DNA of 59,286 bases from Nemertoderma westbladi (taxonomy: Eukaryota > Xenacoelomorpha > Nemertodermatida > Nemertodermatidae). Below, piece by piece: positions 33,760-45,900 of the stretch. Positions within the stretch are counted from its first letter, which is position 1. Each line of letters opens with the position of its first letter. The notes below the pieces were generated by a model. It had not been told where the DNA came from and searched no databases. It saw only the letters and a program-made list of their open reading frames with translations. The position numbers were made by a program, and so were the translations under genes. The stretch lies in NCBI GenBank assembly GCA_032718475.1, contig JAUCBJ010007266.1, positions 1-59,286 of the forward strand. The letters run 5' to 3'.

Positions 33760-34348
33760 ATCTTGACTGTGCGAATAAATTTTATATGTTGTTGTTGTTG
33801 TTAAACCTCTTGACCAAATATAACCTACCAGAGATTAAGTCGATAGCAACATCCGTTGTTTAAATTCCTTTCTTCAATATCAATAGTTTTTAGTTTCATT
33901 GTGTTCAATCAAATAAAATTGACATTGTTATAAGATAAAATGTGCACAGCATGAATAAAAACAGATCAATATGGGTCATATAAAGTATTGGTAAAGTAAG
34001 GCTGCAGTAGACAGTGAGATACATGGGGAATTACAATGATACTCAACGTATACTATACAATTATAAAACCAATGTTTAATTGTTTATAGATACTGAAACA
34101 TATAATTTATTTATGGTTATAGTTCGCCACTCAGATTGCGTCAAAAACCACGTTTATATTTAGACATAAAACTCCCACTGTGTTTACGGGTGAAACATAT
34201 CATGCTAATGAGACGGTAGATAATAATTGTAATGGTTAAAACATATGGCTTAATATTATAACAACAGAAGAATATGGTATGGTACCTATGCACTGTTTAT
34301 ATACCTCATTGTGTAGAGGGCGGAACCCAAGTAGATTGTAAATGATCT
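33760..34348. other. Spacer, no gene seen
   Basis: AT-rich 3' flank of the zinc-finger gene with a (TTG)5 microsatellite at 33786-33801. No credible ORF. Confidence 0.5.
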
Positions 34349-34530
34349 GGAGCCGGTTGCATAAAACTCCCTTAAACTTAAGTCAAACTTAGAACAATTG
34401 TGCGACTTAAATAGAGAAGTTCAACTTACATAAGTCAGCCTCTATGTCAGTTGCATAATCACTTCTTTCAAATAACTTATGTAAGTTCAACTTATCTAAG
34501 TTTAATCCATTGCACTGAAGTTTACTAAAA
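34349..34530. mobile_element. Harbinger-like MITE
   Basis: Starts GGAGCCGGTTGCATAAAACT, matching the terminus at 26791 and the inverse of 52279-52300. It is followed by AACTTAAGTC/AAGTTCAACTTA subterminal words in both orientations. The right end is eroded. Confidence 0.5.
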
Positions 34531-34803
34531 TTTTTACATTCATAAGTTATTGTGCTGCTTTAGTTTCCCTGGGTGATTGGTTGGTTTTCTTCAGCTGTCA
34601 CCAATAGCATAGCGCATAGGCATTGTGCATTCTCAACCGACTCACTATCCTACAGTATGCTATATCCATCTTTCTGACTCTGCTGTATTGAAATTGAAAG
34701 AATTAGAACGATAGTGGAGGTAGGTATGTCGATTGTAGAGGTATAGTTGGTCAATAGCTTAGCGGTGTCACAGCATATTTGGCAAGATTATAATAATAGC
34801 TTA

Positions 34804-35116
34804 GTCTTACTGTTACTACTAACAAATAGCGCAATAGCAATAAATCACATTTTAATAGTCCGAAACGTTTCGATATATTAACTTTATATCATCATCGGTG
34901 GAGTGGAGTTATAAATAAACAAATTAGTTAAATTGAAAACTGTAAACTAGATTAATACTATCCTCTTTTGTATTAATCTAGTTTACAGTTTTAAATTTAC
35001 CTCTTTGTTTATTTGTAACTCTACTGAGGATGTTATAAAGTTAATATATCGAAAAGTTTTGCTATTGACTATTAAATTGTTTCTTATTGCTTTTGCGCTA
35101 TTGTTTGTACTAAGAC
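34804..35116. mobile_element. Foldback element with about 150-bp inverted arms
   Basis: The left arm from GTCTTA (34804) to CTAGATTAATAC (near 34960) is mirrored by GTATTAATCTAG (near 34970) to TAAGAC (35116). Only about a dozen bases lie at the centre. Arms share AAACTGTAAACTAGATTAAT, CGATATATTAACTTTAT and TAGCGCAA blocks. No coding capacity. It ends 28 bp before the BEL copy 2 LTR. Confidence 0.75.
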
Positions 35117-35139
35117 ATCGATTCCCAACTGAAACTACT

Positions 35140-35144
35140 ATAAC
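35140..35144. repeat. Left target-site duplication of BEL copy 2
   Basis: ATAAC directly before the 5' LTR. The same 5 bp directly follow the 3' LTR at 50876-50880. Confidence 0.7.
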
Positions 35145-36335
35145 TGTAAAAGCTTTTGCGTCATTAACCGGTTATTTTCCCTTAAAGTACTCTGTAGTTG
35201 GTTTGCCAGGCATAAAAAGGCCGTGTCCTTGCTGCACTGGTGTTTTAGAGGACATAAAAGTCATTTCCTCTGTATTTGTACTGTATTTGTACTTTAGAGG
35301 ACATAATCCGCAATCTCGTGACGCGATAAGCTAGATACTCTTGAAAACAGTGTCGCTACCATGACGACGGCTAGCAGCTGATATTGCCACGTCGACATTT
35401 CTTTGTTTCTTTGTTCTCTCGTTGTTCGGTTGACCAATCAGAGCGTTTTTTGTCTCTGTGTTGGAGGTGGATACAGAACTCAGTAGTTCAGTGTTTATGT
35501 TTTTGCTCAGAGCCTAAGAACATCGGCTTTTAGCACCTCCGTATATCAGCATTCTTTAGCTTTACATTAGTAGGCTTAATTATAGAACGTATATCTGTTA
35601 TCTTAACTAACTTAACCAAACGAGTTAATTACAATCTTATCATACATATCTATGCAATTCATATCTTACATTACTGCTTTTGCTGTTGGTTATTCGTTAT
35701 ATTTGTTGATGAATTATTATATCGGAATACTGATCAATAGTCAGACACCCCACCTTCTTGATATACTAAAGGTTAGAGAGACCGGTTACAGATAAACGAT
35801 TGCGACCTGTGTTTTTAGTGGTTTGAAGTGAATCTAATGCTATTTCATATGCCCAACATAAATTGTCTGTTGCCCTCTTTATACGTGACCAAATTTAGTG
35901 AAGGTCGGCAGATTAGTGTGCAGTATTGTGCAGCATTGTGTATGATTGTAACTGATAACAAAGCATCTCCTAAAGAATGCGCCATATACGTTAATCTATA
36001 GCCTTTTCGTTGTGTCTAGTTTAAGTCATAATTCTGTTTACATATTTAGAGCGCCACGTCCTAAAGGAACTGTTAATATTTCCCGAAAGTGAATAATATT
36101 TGTCAGAGATTATATATTACGATCAGTCGAATAATACGGTAGGCTTACACCATCAATCATTAAGCTCCGAACTCAGTCTCCCGGGTATATCCAACGGGTG
36201 AATGATTGCGCATAGACTGGCTTCGGCTAATGTAGTGTATCAAATACTTGTCATAAAGCTAAAGAATATATATCATCTAAAAGACATTCTAATTTTGGCA
36301 GGTTAAACTGTCAAAGGTCTTCAAAAGCGCAAACA
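35145..36335 (+). repeat. 5' LTR of BEL copy 2
   Basis: 1,191 bp, from TGTAAAAGC to GCGCAAACA. It is almost identical to 49687-50875; the differences seen include CAGTAG versus CAGAAG, GCTGATATT versus GCTAATATT, and 2-3 extra T in GTGTTTTTAGTGG. It contains the promoter by family knowledge. Confidence 0.93.
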
Positions 36336-38516
36336 ATAACAGATATTGCTTCTGGATTGCGGTGTAAGCAATCAAGTCTAAAGTACCGGTACCGGTTGAA
36401 CGGTAACCTGTACTGCTGTAGGCCTGTAGGCCCAACTGCCCGAACCGGTACTTACGGTACAGGTACATCAGTATTATTCGATTTTGATAATTATATACCG
36501 GTAGGCCTTAATAATTAATCAGGGACGGCCGCCCTGGTTTTTTATTGAGATTTTACTTGTTTCTGTCAAGTTTTATTTATTTGTAGGCCAGTATTGAGCA
36601 GAAGGCGTGTAAGCCTGCTCAGATTGTACAGATAATTTGTAGGCTTGACTGTTGGCTAACTGTTGATTAGGTCTGAACGGATTGCAGTGCATGTAGAGTG
36701 TATGTCCGATAAAGAACGGTTAGGAAGTAGGGGCAGCCATAGCGGTAAGGTAAACCCCCATCTAAAGAATAAGTCGTACTACTGGGTTAGAACGCATACT
36801 ACTTAACCATTTTGGAGTCTGCATGTCCTGTGGTTTATTTAGGCCTGATAGGAGTCCGCCAGCGTTTGGTCTGTACTTTGTTTGTGTAGTCTGTACGGGT
36901 AGCGTATAATTTTATTTAGATAATTTGTAGGCTGGGTAGTTGTCTGGCTGCTGTTGGGTTTGAGGAAATTTCGGTGTGTGTAAAGCATCTGTCCGATAAA
37001 GAACGGTTAGGAAGTAGGGGCAGCCATCGCTGTAAGGTAAACCCCCATCTAAAGAATAAGTCGTACTACTGGGTTAGAACGCATACTACTTAACCATTTC
37101 GGAGTCTACATATACCGTAGTTTGTTTAGGCTTGATAGTAGTCTGTCAGTATTTGGTCTGCATTTTGTTTGAATGGTCTGTACGCGTAGCGTAATATTTA
37201 TTATTCAGAGTTTATGCGATTATTCGCAACATTCATATCCCCAAGTTTGTTCCTACAGTAATTGTGTTTGTTATACATACCGTTATAGTTAAACTAACCC
37301 CGGTACTATACGGGCTGCTTGGCGTAGGTAAAGACTGGTGATTTTGTGCACCGGTCACTCCAGCAGATGCCGTGGTTCTTTTAGCTGTTCAAGTATTTTT
37401 AACTACTAATTATTTGTTATACAAGTACTTGTACCTAATTTAGGGTTTAGTGTACAGTACTTTCCGAAAGTAATTAGTGTAGGCATTATATTTGTGTTGT
37501 AAAGTGGTTGATAGGCACGTACGTTAGCTCTATTAACTTCTAGGTAGGAACACTCCGTGATACATAACGTAGTACCTATAGCGATACGGCTATAGGTCGT
37601 CAGGCGGTAGTATTTTCCTATCTGGACAACGCAGTGTATTTACTACTACTTATTATTTTCAAATACCTTAGTACCCTGTCCGTTGTAATAACCAGATTTC
37701 TAACCCTTTGTTAGGCTGGTTAGTAGACTTCTTGTAAAATTACCCTAAAAATTCGTATTTGTGTATTTGTAATTAAATTTTTGTGTTTATTTAGAGATTG
37801 TAATCTCAGCCCGAATTGTACGTAATTTGTAGTATTAAGTAACTTAGGTAAATTAGAATTATTTGTTTTAGTGTCTAACAAGTAGCACTCCACTGAGAGC
37901 GCACAGCTTCTGTGTAGTGACTCCCCCAGAAATAATAACATTTATTTCAAACATTGACAAAACCCATTAAACGGGTATATATATATTATAAATCAACTCA
38001 AACGATTTATAAATAGTAGGCCTGCCATACAACAATTAGGTCTCAATATCAGTTGGACTACTGCTTAAATAACGGTAATAAAGTAAGTTAAAGTAACCAA
38101 GTAACCCTTAAAATTCAGAAATTCAATTATTTAAAATAATTGATATACCGGTATCCACGATAGGCCTATTATATATTTATATTTGTGCTGAAATCATACC
38201 GGTATTCTGTAATTAATTCTAGTTAATAATTATACTTATATATACTATAAGTGTAAACTGCATACCGGTATCCACGATAGGCCTATTATATATTTATATA
38301 TATTTGTGCTAAAATTATATACCGGTTTCTCTGAAAAACCTAGTCTGTAATCATACTTATATATACCATAAGCATACCGGTATTCTAATATTATATATAG
38401 CACGCTACACTGAGTAGCAGTATCGGTAATTAATTACTAGGCTAGCAGTTATTACTGAATTACTGGACTTGCTTAGACTGTAATATAGCAGTAGGCATTC
38501 AACTGGGTAAACAAAC
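36336..38516 (+). other. Long noncoding leader of BEL copy 2
   Basis: About 2.2 kb between LTR and gag with no credible ORF. The first bases (ATAAC) repeat the flanking duplication by chance or because the LTR boundary is 5 bp further in. I could not assign a primer-binding site. ACCGGTAT/TAGGCCTA words are dense at 38140-38400. Confidence 0.8.
36640..37205 (+). repeat. Tandem duplication of about 287 bp in BEL leader
   Basis: Two similar units, each running from GATAATTTGTAGGCT through TGTCCGATAAAGAACGGTTA and AACCCCCATCTAAAGAAT to GTCTGTACGSGTAGCG. The TGTCCGATAAAG landmark is at about 36703 and 36990. Copy 1 has a single unit. Confidence 0.8.
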
Positions 38517-39944
38517 ATGTCTGATACTAAGCAGAACCTGTCAGACAGTTTATTAGATGTAACTATCTGCGACTCAGATAAAGGTGTAGAACCGTCTACA
38601 CCTAAGTTCAGTTCACCTCCCACTGTGAGGAAGGTCATCCCTCCAGTAGTAATAACAGAACCTAGGCTGGTCCAACATCGTAGGTCTATCATAGGCACTC
38701 GAGCCCAGGTCAAGCGGGACCAAGAAGCAGCGGAACAGCAACAACCCGTGAGCCAAGAACTTATTTCTCAGCGGCCCGACAGCTCCAGTAGTGAAGATAC
38801 TGTAGAACTGACACCCGAGCGCGGAGCAAGGATGACGGATGCGGTTTATTCGGATCCCCTTCTCATCCTTCCTGCAGCCGTACTCACTAGGTTATTGATC
38901 GCGGTGGAAGAACACCAGATCGATTGGGCGAGAAGTAAGCGCTCAACTAAAGATAGTTATGAGGGATACACAAGGGAAGAACTGAAGTCTATGGTCGAGT
39001 CGCAATGGAACTTCCCCGGACCCGGACTCCCGTTTGATTTATCAGAGGCTGCCTGGGAGGACATACACCGGATGGGAGTGGCCAAGGAAACCATCGATCC
39101 AGCTGTGTGGAAGAGGTCCGCAGCCGGATACGCACAGGGATTCTTCAGCTCTATGGAGCGAGTAGAAAAACAACTGTTACAACAACCTCAAGGACCTCAA
39201 GAGCAGGGACAACTGCTTTATCAAGTTAGAGAAAGAATTCTGCGAATCAGGCTAATATTATCAGCCTTTGAAGAGGCTTCTAAAAGAAGACAAGACACGT
39301 CGTTGCAAGTTGCCGTAAAGACTTGGTTTCAACGGGTGAGTCGCCAGGTTCAAGGAACGGCTCAGTGGAAAGCCCAACTAGATGAGCGCTCAACCCATGG
39401 AGAATCAACAGACGCTACATTTTCCCAAGTTGAGAGTGAAGCGACAGCAGAGAAACCGCATAAGAGGGATGCTATTGATATCTATCTGTCGGACTATCAA
39501 CGTTTTGTAGGTGATGAAGAGCTGAGGAGAAGGCTAGAGGGACTTAGCCCTAATAGTGAAGGAGCCCAGCGTGTGTTGGACACAATCGATGTGGATAGGT
39601 TAGCTGCGAACCAAGCTAAATTCAATGAAAGTATCCGCATCGCCAAGGTTCAAGAAGAACAAGTAAAGAAAAAACGTATAGAAGACAGAAAGATAGCAGC
39701 AGCGGCAACAGCAGTGGCAGAAGCAGAAAGAAAGGCGGCAGTGGCAGAGGCAGAAAGAAAAGCGACCTTGGCAGAGGCAGCGGCAGAGGCAAAAGCGGCA
39801 GCGGCAGAGGCAAAAGCGGCAGCAGCGGCAGAAGCGGAAAGAAAGATAGCGGTGGCAGAAGCAAACGGAGAGCGTCTGAAGAGATCGCCCAACTGGAGTT
39901 GGAAAATCTTCAAGAGAAGCAAGATGACTTCAGTAAACAGTTAA
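38517..39944 (+). CDS. BEL copy 2 gag, first ORF
   Basis: 475 codons from MSDTKQNLSD. Residues 80-300 align throughout with copy 1 gag (ILPAAVLTRLLIAVEEHQ, WNFPGPGLPFDLSEAAWEDI, RERILRIRLILSAFEEASK). Residues 375-455 are an Ala/Glu/Lys-rich repeat (EAERKAAVAEAERKA-like), probably a coiled coil used in particle assembly. After a frameshift at about residue 450 the last 27 codons are not homologous to copy 1 and end at 39944. The real continuation lies in the frame of the next ORF, which overlaps. Confidence 0.88.
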   Translation: MSDTKQNLSDSLLDVTICDSDKGVEPSTPKFSSPPTVRKVIPPVVITEPRLVQHRRSIIGTRAQVKRDQEAAEQQQPVSQELISQRPDSSSSEDTVELTPERGARMTDAVYSDPLLILPAAVLTRLLIAVEEHQIDWARSKRSTKDSYEGYTREELKSMVESQWNFPGPGLPFDLSEAAWEDIHRMGVAKETIDPAVWKRSAAGYAQGFFSSMERVEKQLLQQPQGPQEQGQLLYQVRERILRIRLILSAFEEASKRRQDTSLQVAVKTWFQRVSRQVQGTAQWKAQLDERSTHGESTDATFSQVESEATAEKPHKRDAIDIYLSDYQRFVGDEELRRRLEGLSPNSEGAQRVLDTIDVDRLAANQAKFNESIRIAKVQEEQVKKKRIEDRKIAAAATAVAEAERKAAVAEAERKATLAEAAAEAKAAAAEAKAAAAAEAERKIAVAEANGERLKRSPNWSWKIFKRSKMTSVNS

Positions 39945-42900
39945 CAGCTAGTAATATGCAGATGATGAATCGATCTACTCCCAAAAGACAGGGATATACA
40001 TCATCTGAGGAAGGCGATACCACCGACACTGAAGGCAAAGGAAATAGATCTCACCTAAGCAGACGCAAAAGAACATTCCACCGTCAGAAATTGCCTGATT
40101 TGCCTCCAGCTGTTAGAAGGCAACTAAATAACACCAACTTAGGTAGTACAGAACCCACAGACCAAATAATTACAATAGAGAGACTCCCTACTATAGTAGA
40201 TGAGCCGGAAATAATTAGGCCTGTTCCCGAAACCACCCTTTCGGTCGTAGAGACACCTGTACTCCCTGAACCTACCTCTCAATTCCCTTTGCACAGCACT
40301 AAGCTACCTGTGCCCAGCAGAACAGTCCGTGAGACAGTTCATACCCTGGACTCCGAGCGAAACATTCATGATTTGTCGCCCGTTGTCCCTCGTCCGCCCG
40401 CTACAATGTTGGCGAATCTCGCTTCGGCGGTCGAATGGGTGGATGAGAGACGACGGGGGATGGATCTCCTGCTCGGACAGATGCAGGAGACTGTTCAACA
40501 ATTCAAAGGCACAGTAAGGGAAAGTAGGCTAGAGTTGCAAGAAGTGCAGCAAAGTATCGCGCTAGAACGCGATAAATTAGTAAATACACAAAGGGGTATA
40601 CCACCACCCCCTGTAACAATGTGTCAACCTGTTAGGTCTGAAGTATCTCATGCGCAAGGTGTGGAGCCTACACGCATCTATACTGCTAGCGAAGTAGAAA
40701 CTCCTATAGTGAACCCTATTAAGGGTAATTATAGACCTGTTGATAATGATATTCCCTATAGACCGGATCATAATCCGAGAAATTTATATACCGATAACTC
40801 GATATTAAATAACACGATGGCCCAAGAAAGTTTTACGCGTCAAATGGCTAGAACCGAAGCCCGGCAAGCGGTAAAGGTGGGAGAGATCGTCAAGTTCAAT
40901 GGAGATGAGATGAAATGGTTACCTTTTAATGAATATTACAAAGATAACATACAGAACTCTGTGCTATCTAATGGAGAGAAACTTAGATTCCTCATCGAGT
41001 GCTTGGAAGGATCTCCCAAGTTAATGGCGTTAAAGTTTATTGGACATCCAGACGGATTAAGACAAGTTTGGGATACACAAAACATCAGGTATGGTAATAG
41101 GAATAACATAGCTGGGTATTTGTATGCAAAGTTGGTAGCGCCCCGAAAGTTTATTAGCAGCGGAATTATAGAGTTTTCCGATGAGATTCAGGAGATCTGC
41201 AGACAATTAGATTGGCTAGGTAAGTCTCATGAGTATCAGAATACTATGGTTATTAGAGCAGTGGCTTCTACTTTACCGAAGGGTGGAGTAGGTACACGCT
41301 GGGATAAGAAAGTGTTATATATGATGGAACAACAACGACGAGACCCTACCATGGCTGATCTCATGTCATTCCTAGATGGAGAAGTGAAATTACAGCTCCT
41401 GAAACTGTCCAGAGAGAAGACACTGGAAAACAAGGTAAGTGAAAAACCCGTCGCTAGGAGAAAGGTAACACCAGTGTGTTATACAGATGATGGCGAAAGC
41501 CAGACTTCTCAAGGAGAAGATAGCGGGAAAGACACTGACCGCGCTTATTACGTAAATAAAATGCCTAAAGATCAGGTAAGTAAATTCAAGTCTCGAACAA
41601 ATGACAGGAGAGAACAGGTAAGAAAAACTCCTCCTACGTCTCCCAAGAGAATTCAGGTGAGAAAGCCCGAAGAAAAAGCAAGTGTACACAATGTGACTCA
41701 GAGTAAGGTGAGTAACATCAAACCGAAATGTGCGCTATGTGATGGGACCCATCGCTTAAATATGTGTGATGAATTTCTAAAGAAATCATTAACTGAGAGA
41801 CGTGAAGTCATGTGGGACAAGCGGTTGTGCTATAATTGCCTCAGACAAGGACACCAACGGCGAACCTGTTACTCTGACACAAGATGTGCCAAGTGCGGTG
41901 CGAAACATCATATCTTGTTGCACACTGAATTCGAGCGAAATAATCCGAGTCAGGTAAGTGATTCCGAACTACATGTCCAATTCAGTGATGTGAACGACAC
42001 TGATCAATCTGAGATGGAAGGATTCTATACGGACGAGTTCTCCGACGAAAACGAATCCTGTTACATGATAAATACCACAGTGTATCGAGCACTCATCTAT
42101 GAAAAAGATACAGACATTGACCTCGCTCTAACCACTTCTGATCGACAACCATTTTGGAAAGCGCCAACTTCCAATGTAGGGATTAGAGAATTTCCTGTGG
42201 TACAGGTAAGGGTCCACGGACCGAAAAGGAGTTATGTAGTGAACGCCCTACTTGACTCCGGTAGTACAGGAACATTCATCGACAAAGAGCTAGCCGAAGA
42301 CATATTCGATGGACAACCCAAGTTCCGAACTAAGCTAAACATGTCAGGAATTATGCAAGTTTGGAAATCCACAGTAACAGCGGATTATTATATAGGTGCG
42401 TTGTCCACCCCCCAGGACGAGCTAGGAGAACATAGCATAAGGTCAGTGAAAATGGTGGCTATAAAGAACTTCGCTACTACTCAAGCAGACCTTTATAATT
42501 GGGACGAGGATGAGAGCATCCAACATCTTAAGATACCTCGATTCCAGACAGATTATCCTGGTGTGCAAATACTCATCGGTCAAAATGCGCATGAAGCGCT
42601 CGAGACATTAGAGAAACGACCTGCTCAACCGCAACCTCTACAAGTTTATGCGGGAAGAACTAGAGTAGGTTGGTACTTTACTGGCCCTTCCCGTAGAACT
42701 CTAATGGAAAGATTACCTAAAGATCAGGTATATCAAGCGCGAGAATGGGAAGTTGAGAACAGTGAGTGCGACGATCCAACTGAGGGAACTCCATACTCCT
42801 CAGACAACGACGATATACATCAACTTTTTGATGAGGAGAATGCCATCGATCTCCTTAAGGAAAGCGAGACTTGGCAAAATCAAGTGAACTTATGTCAACT

Positions 42901-45900
42901 CCTTCTCCCATCTGAGCGAGACGACTATAACGACGAGCTTAATGACGTTATTGAACGTTATAATGCCAAGACTCGGGATGAACACGCCGTGAGATTCTTT
43001 ACTCAAGAGGTCGTAGAGCCCAACTCCTACGATAAGGCCCTATCGGTGGAGGAAGAAAGAGCCAAGCAGATCCAAGCGACCACTACTCGTTTTCTTAAAG
43101 ATCAAGGTAGATATGAGATCGGTCTTCCTTTCCGAAAGCGAGAACCAAAGTTCATTAACAACAGACCTTTGGCAGAGAAAAGAATTGCTCAACTACATCG
43201 ACGCCTTACGGCAAATTCTTCAGCTAAAGAAATGTATAAAACACAGTTGAAGAAGTTTATTAGCAAAGGATATGCGGAGCTAGTACCGGAAGAAACACCC
43301 ATAACTGAGAGAACGTATTATTTAACTCACCATTACGTTCCCAAACCCGGTAAACCCCATGAAGTACGAGTGGTGTTTGACGGTTCCGCCCTTTATATGG
43401 GCCAATCTCTTAATTCTGAATTGTTACCCGGACCCAACTTACTCCAATCCTTGTTGGGAATATTATTAAGATTAAGACAATACTCCATTGCTTTCGCCTC
43501 AGATATAGAAGGCATGTTCTTACAAGTCAAAGCGCTGGATAGGGATCGAGATAGCCTACGATTTTTGTGGTGGCCTGAAGGAGACCTCAATAAGAAACCT
43601 GTGGAATACTGGATGACCATCCAAGCTTTTGGGATAATCTCGAGCCCTTCAAACGCCTGTTCCGTGGTGCGCACTACTGCGGATGACAACCGAGACGCCT
43701 TCTCTAAAGAAGTAATCGACAATATCAAACGAGACATCTACATGGACGATAATCTGATGTCCCTTCCATCAGTCGAAGAAGCCATTGAGGTCGCTAAAGG
43801 AACGGTAGCATGCTTAAAGAAAGGTGGATTTAGATTAACTAAATTCACCAGCAACTCCCGTGAGTTTCTGGAGTCGATCCCGGTAGAAGATCGAGGAGCA
43901 AAAGACCTAGATCTAATAAAGGATGATCTACCAGAAACTAAGACCCTTGGTTTGAAATGGGACACAGAAAGAGATATCCTGTTTTTCCAACTAAAACAGC
44001 GAGATAATCCAGTTCGGACTAAACGAATTTGTTTAAGTATCCTGAGCACTTATTTCGATCCATTGGGATTTATTAGCCCAGTTATATTGATTGCTCGGAG
44101 TTTAGTACAACAAATGTGGCTTGAAAACCACTCATGGGACGATCCACTTAAGGGAGAATTATTAAAGAAATGGATGAAATGGGAAGATTCTCTACCAGCC
44201 ATCGAAAACTTCATAATTTCCCGTTCATATTTTGGTCATGTTCTCCCTACGTATTCATATCAACTCCATGTGTTTGGAGACGCCAGCGATATGGGAATCG
44301 GTATAGTAGCCTACCTAAGGGTGGAAACTCCGGACGGAATTAAAGTCGCCTTGGTTACCTCTAAGGCATTAATAAACAACAAGTTGAAAGTTCCTCGAGC
44401 GGAGTTAAAAGCGGCTCTATACGCTACAGCCATCGGCCGGAATGTAACAGAACAGATCGACTATCCTCTGGAGAAAACTGTTTATTGGACCGACGCTTTA
44501 CTCGTGTTGGAGTATATAACCAATGAAGTCTGTCAGTTCAGCGTCTTCGTTACCAACAGAGTAGCTATTATACTCAGTCGCACGACGATGGATCAATGGA
44601 GACATTGCCCCGGAACGATTAATCCAGCGGACATCGCTTCCAGGGGAGCAACTCCCCAAGAACTGGTAGATACTCCAGACTGGTTAGGTGGACCCGACTT
44701 CCTCTACAAAGAAGAAGAAGAATGGCCTCCTCATCTTACTACAGCAGAAATTAGACAGGCCAAGGGAGCGGAGAAAGTCAAACCTAAAACTCAGGCGAGT
44801 AAATCGAAGTTATTCAAACCCACAGTAGATCTGTCTGTACTACATACTTCCGGAGACGAAGCTTTGGATCAGAAACCCACAGCCACAAATAAACTCGTTG
44901 TGGAAATCCGTGATAAGGATTGGAAATCTGGTATACCTGACATCTCGCAAGGACTCTCACCTCTTCTGCAGAGAGCGATACATCACTACAGTTCTTGGAA
45001 TCGGCTTTGTAAGGCCGTTACATATTTAAAGAGATGTTTTCACCATCACTACTCTGGGATGAAAACAAAGGGTGATAGCGCTCCAATCACATCAGTGCAG
45101 GTCCATGTTATTAAAGACCTCCCTAAATATAAGGTACCCGACAAGTTTCTGAAGGAGAAGATCAGTTATCAGGAGCATGAAGAAACCAACAAACAGATGC
45201 TGAGACTCTTACAATGCTATGAAGATTCCGATAAGTATTTCCTGTTGTTGAGAAATCCACAGATGCGCTTGAGGGATCGTTTCTCTAGCACAATGATAGA
45301 TGGGTTGATACGTGTTGGAGGAAGGCTAACGAATGCCCCATTATCCTTTGATACTAAGTTCCCCATACTCATTAGAAATCTTGAAATACAAGTCAAGATG
45401 ATTGTAGATGTTCACAGCAAACTTTATCATGCTGGTAGAGAACGAGTTCTTAGCGAAATTCGAACTCGCTATTATTTTTATAAACCCCGTAGAGCTCTGA
45501 ACCAAGTTCTTAGGAACTGTATACCCTGTAGGAAAGCATTCAGTAGGCCTTTAACACAGAGAGAGGCAGAATTACCTAGGGAACGAGTAAGCTTTTATGA
45601 ACCACCCTTTACTAATACCGGTGTGGATTTATTTGGCCCTATTGAAGTATATCGTGCTAGGACTATAGTCAAGAGATGGTGTGTAATCTTTGTTTGTATG
45701 ACTTGTAGAGCCATCCATCTCGATATGGTGAACGATTTATCTACCAACAGCTTTCTATTAAGCTTACGACGACAGATCGCCCGCTTTGGCACTAGTAACA
45801 CGATGAGATCTGATAAGGGAACAAACTTCATTGGTGCCAACAATGAAATCAAAGCTTACGTCAAAGATTGGAACCAAAGACAGGTGGACGACCAACTACG

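Noticed and set aside
35005-35334. 109-codon plus-strand ORF
   Set aside because: It crosses from the foldback palindrome into the BEL LTR; the part in the LTR is not conserved as coding in copy 1.
39622-39922. Leu/Pro-rich antisense ORFs over BEL gag
   Set aside because: Complement of the Ala/Glu-coding repeat; the mirror artefact also appears at 14630-14899 in copy 1.
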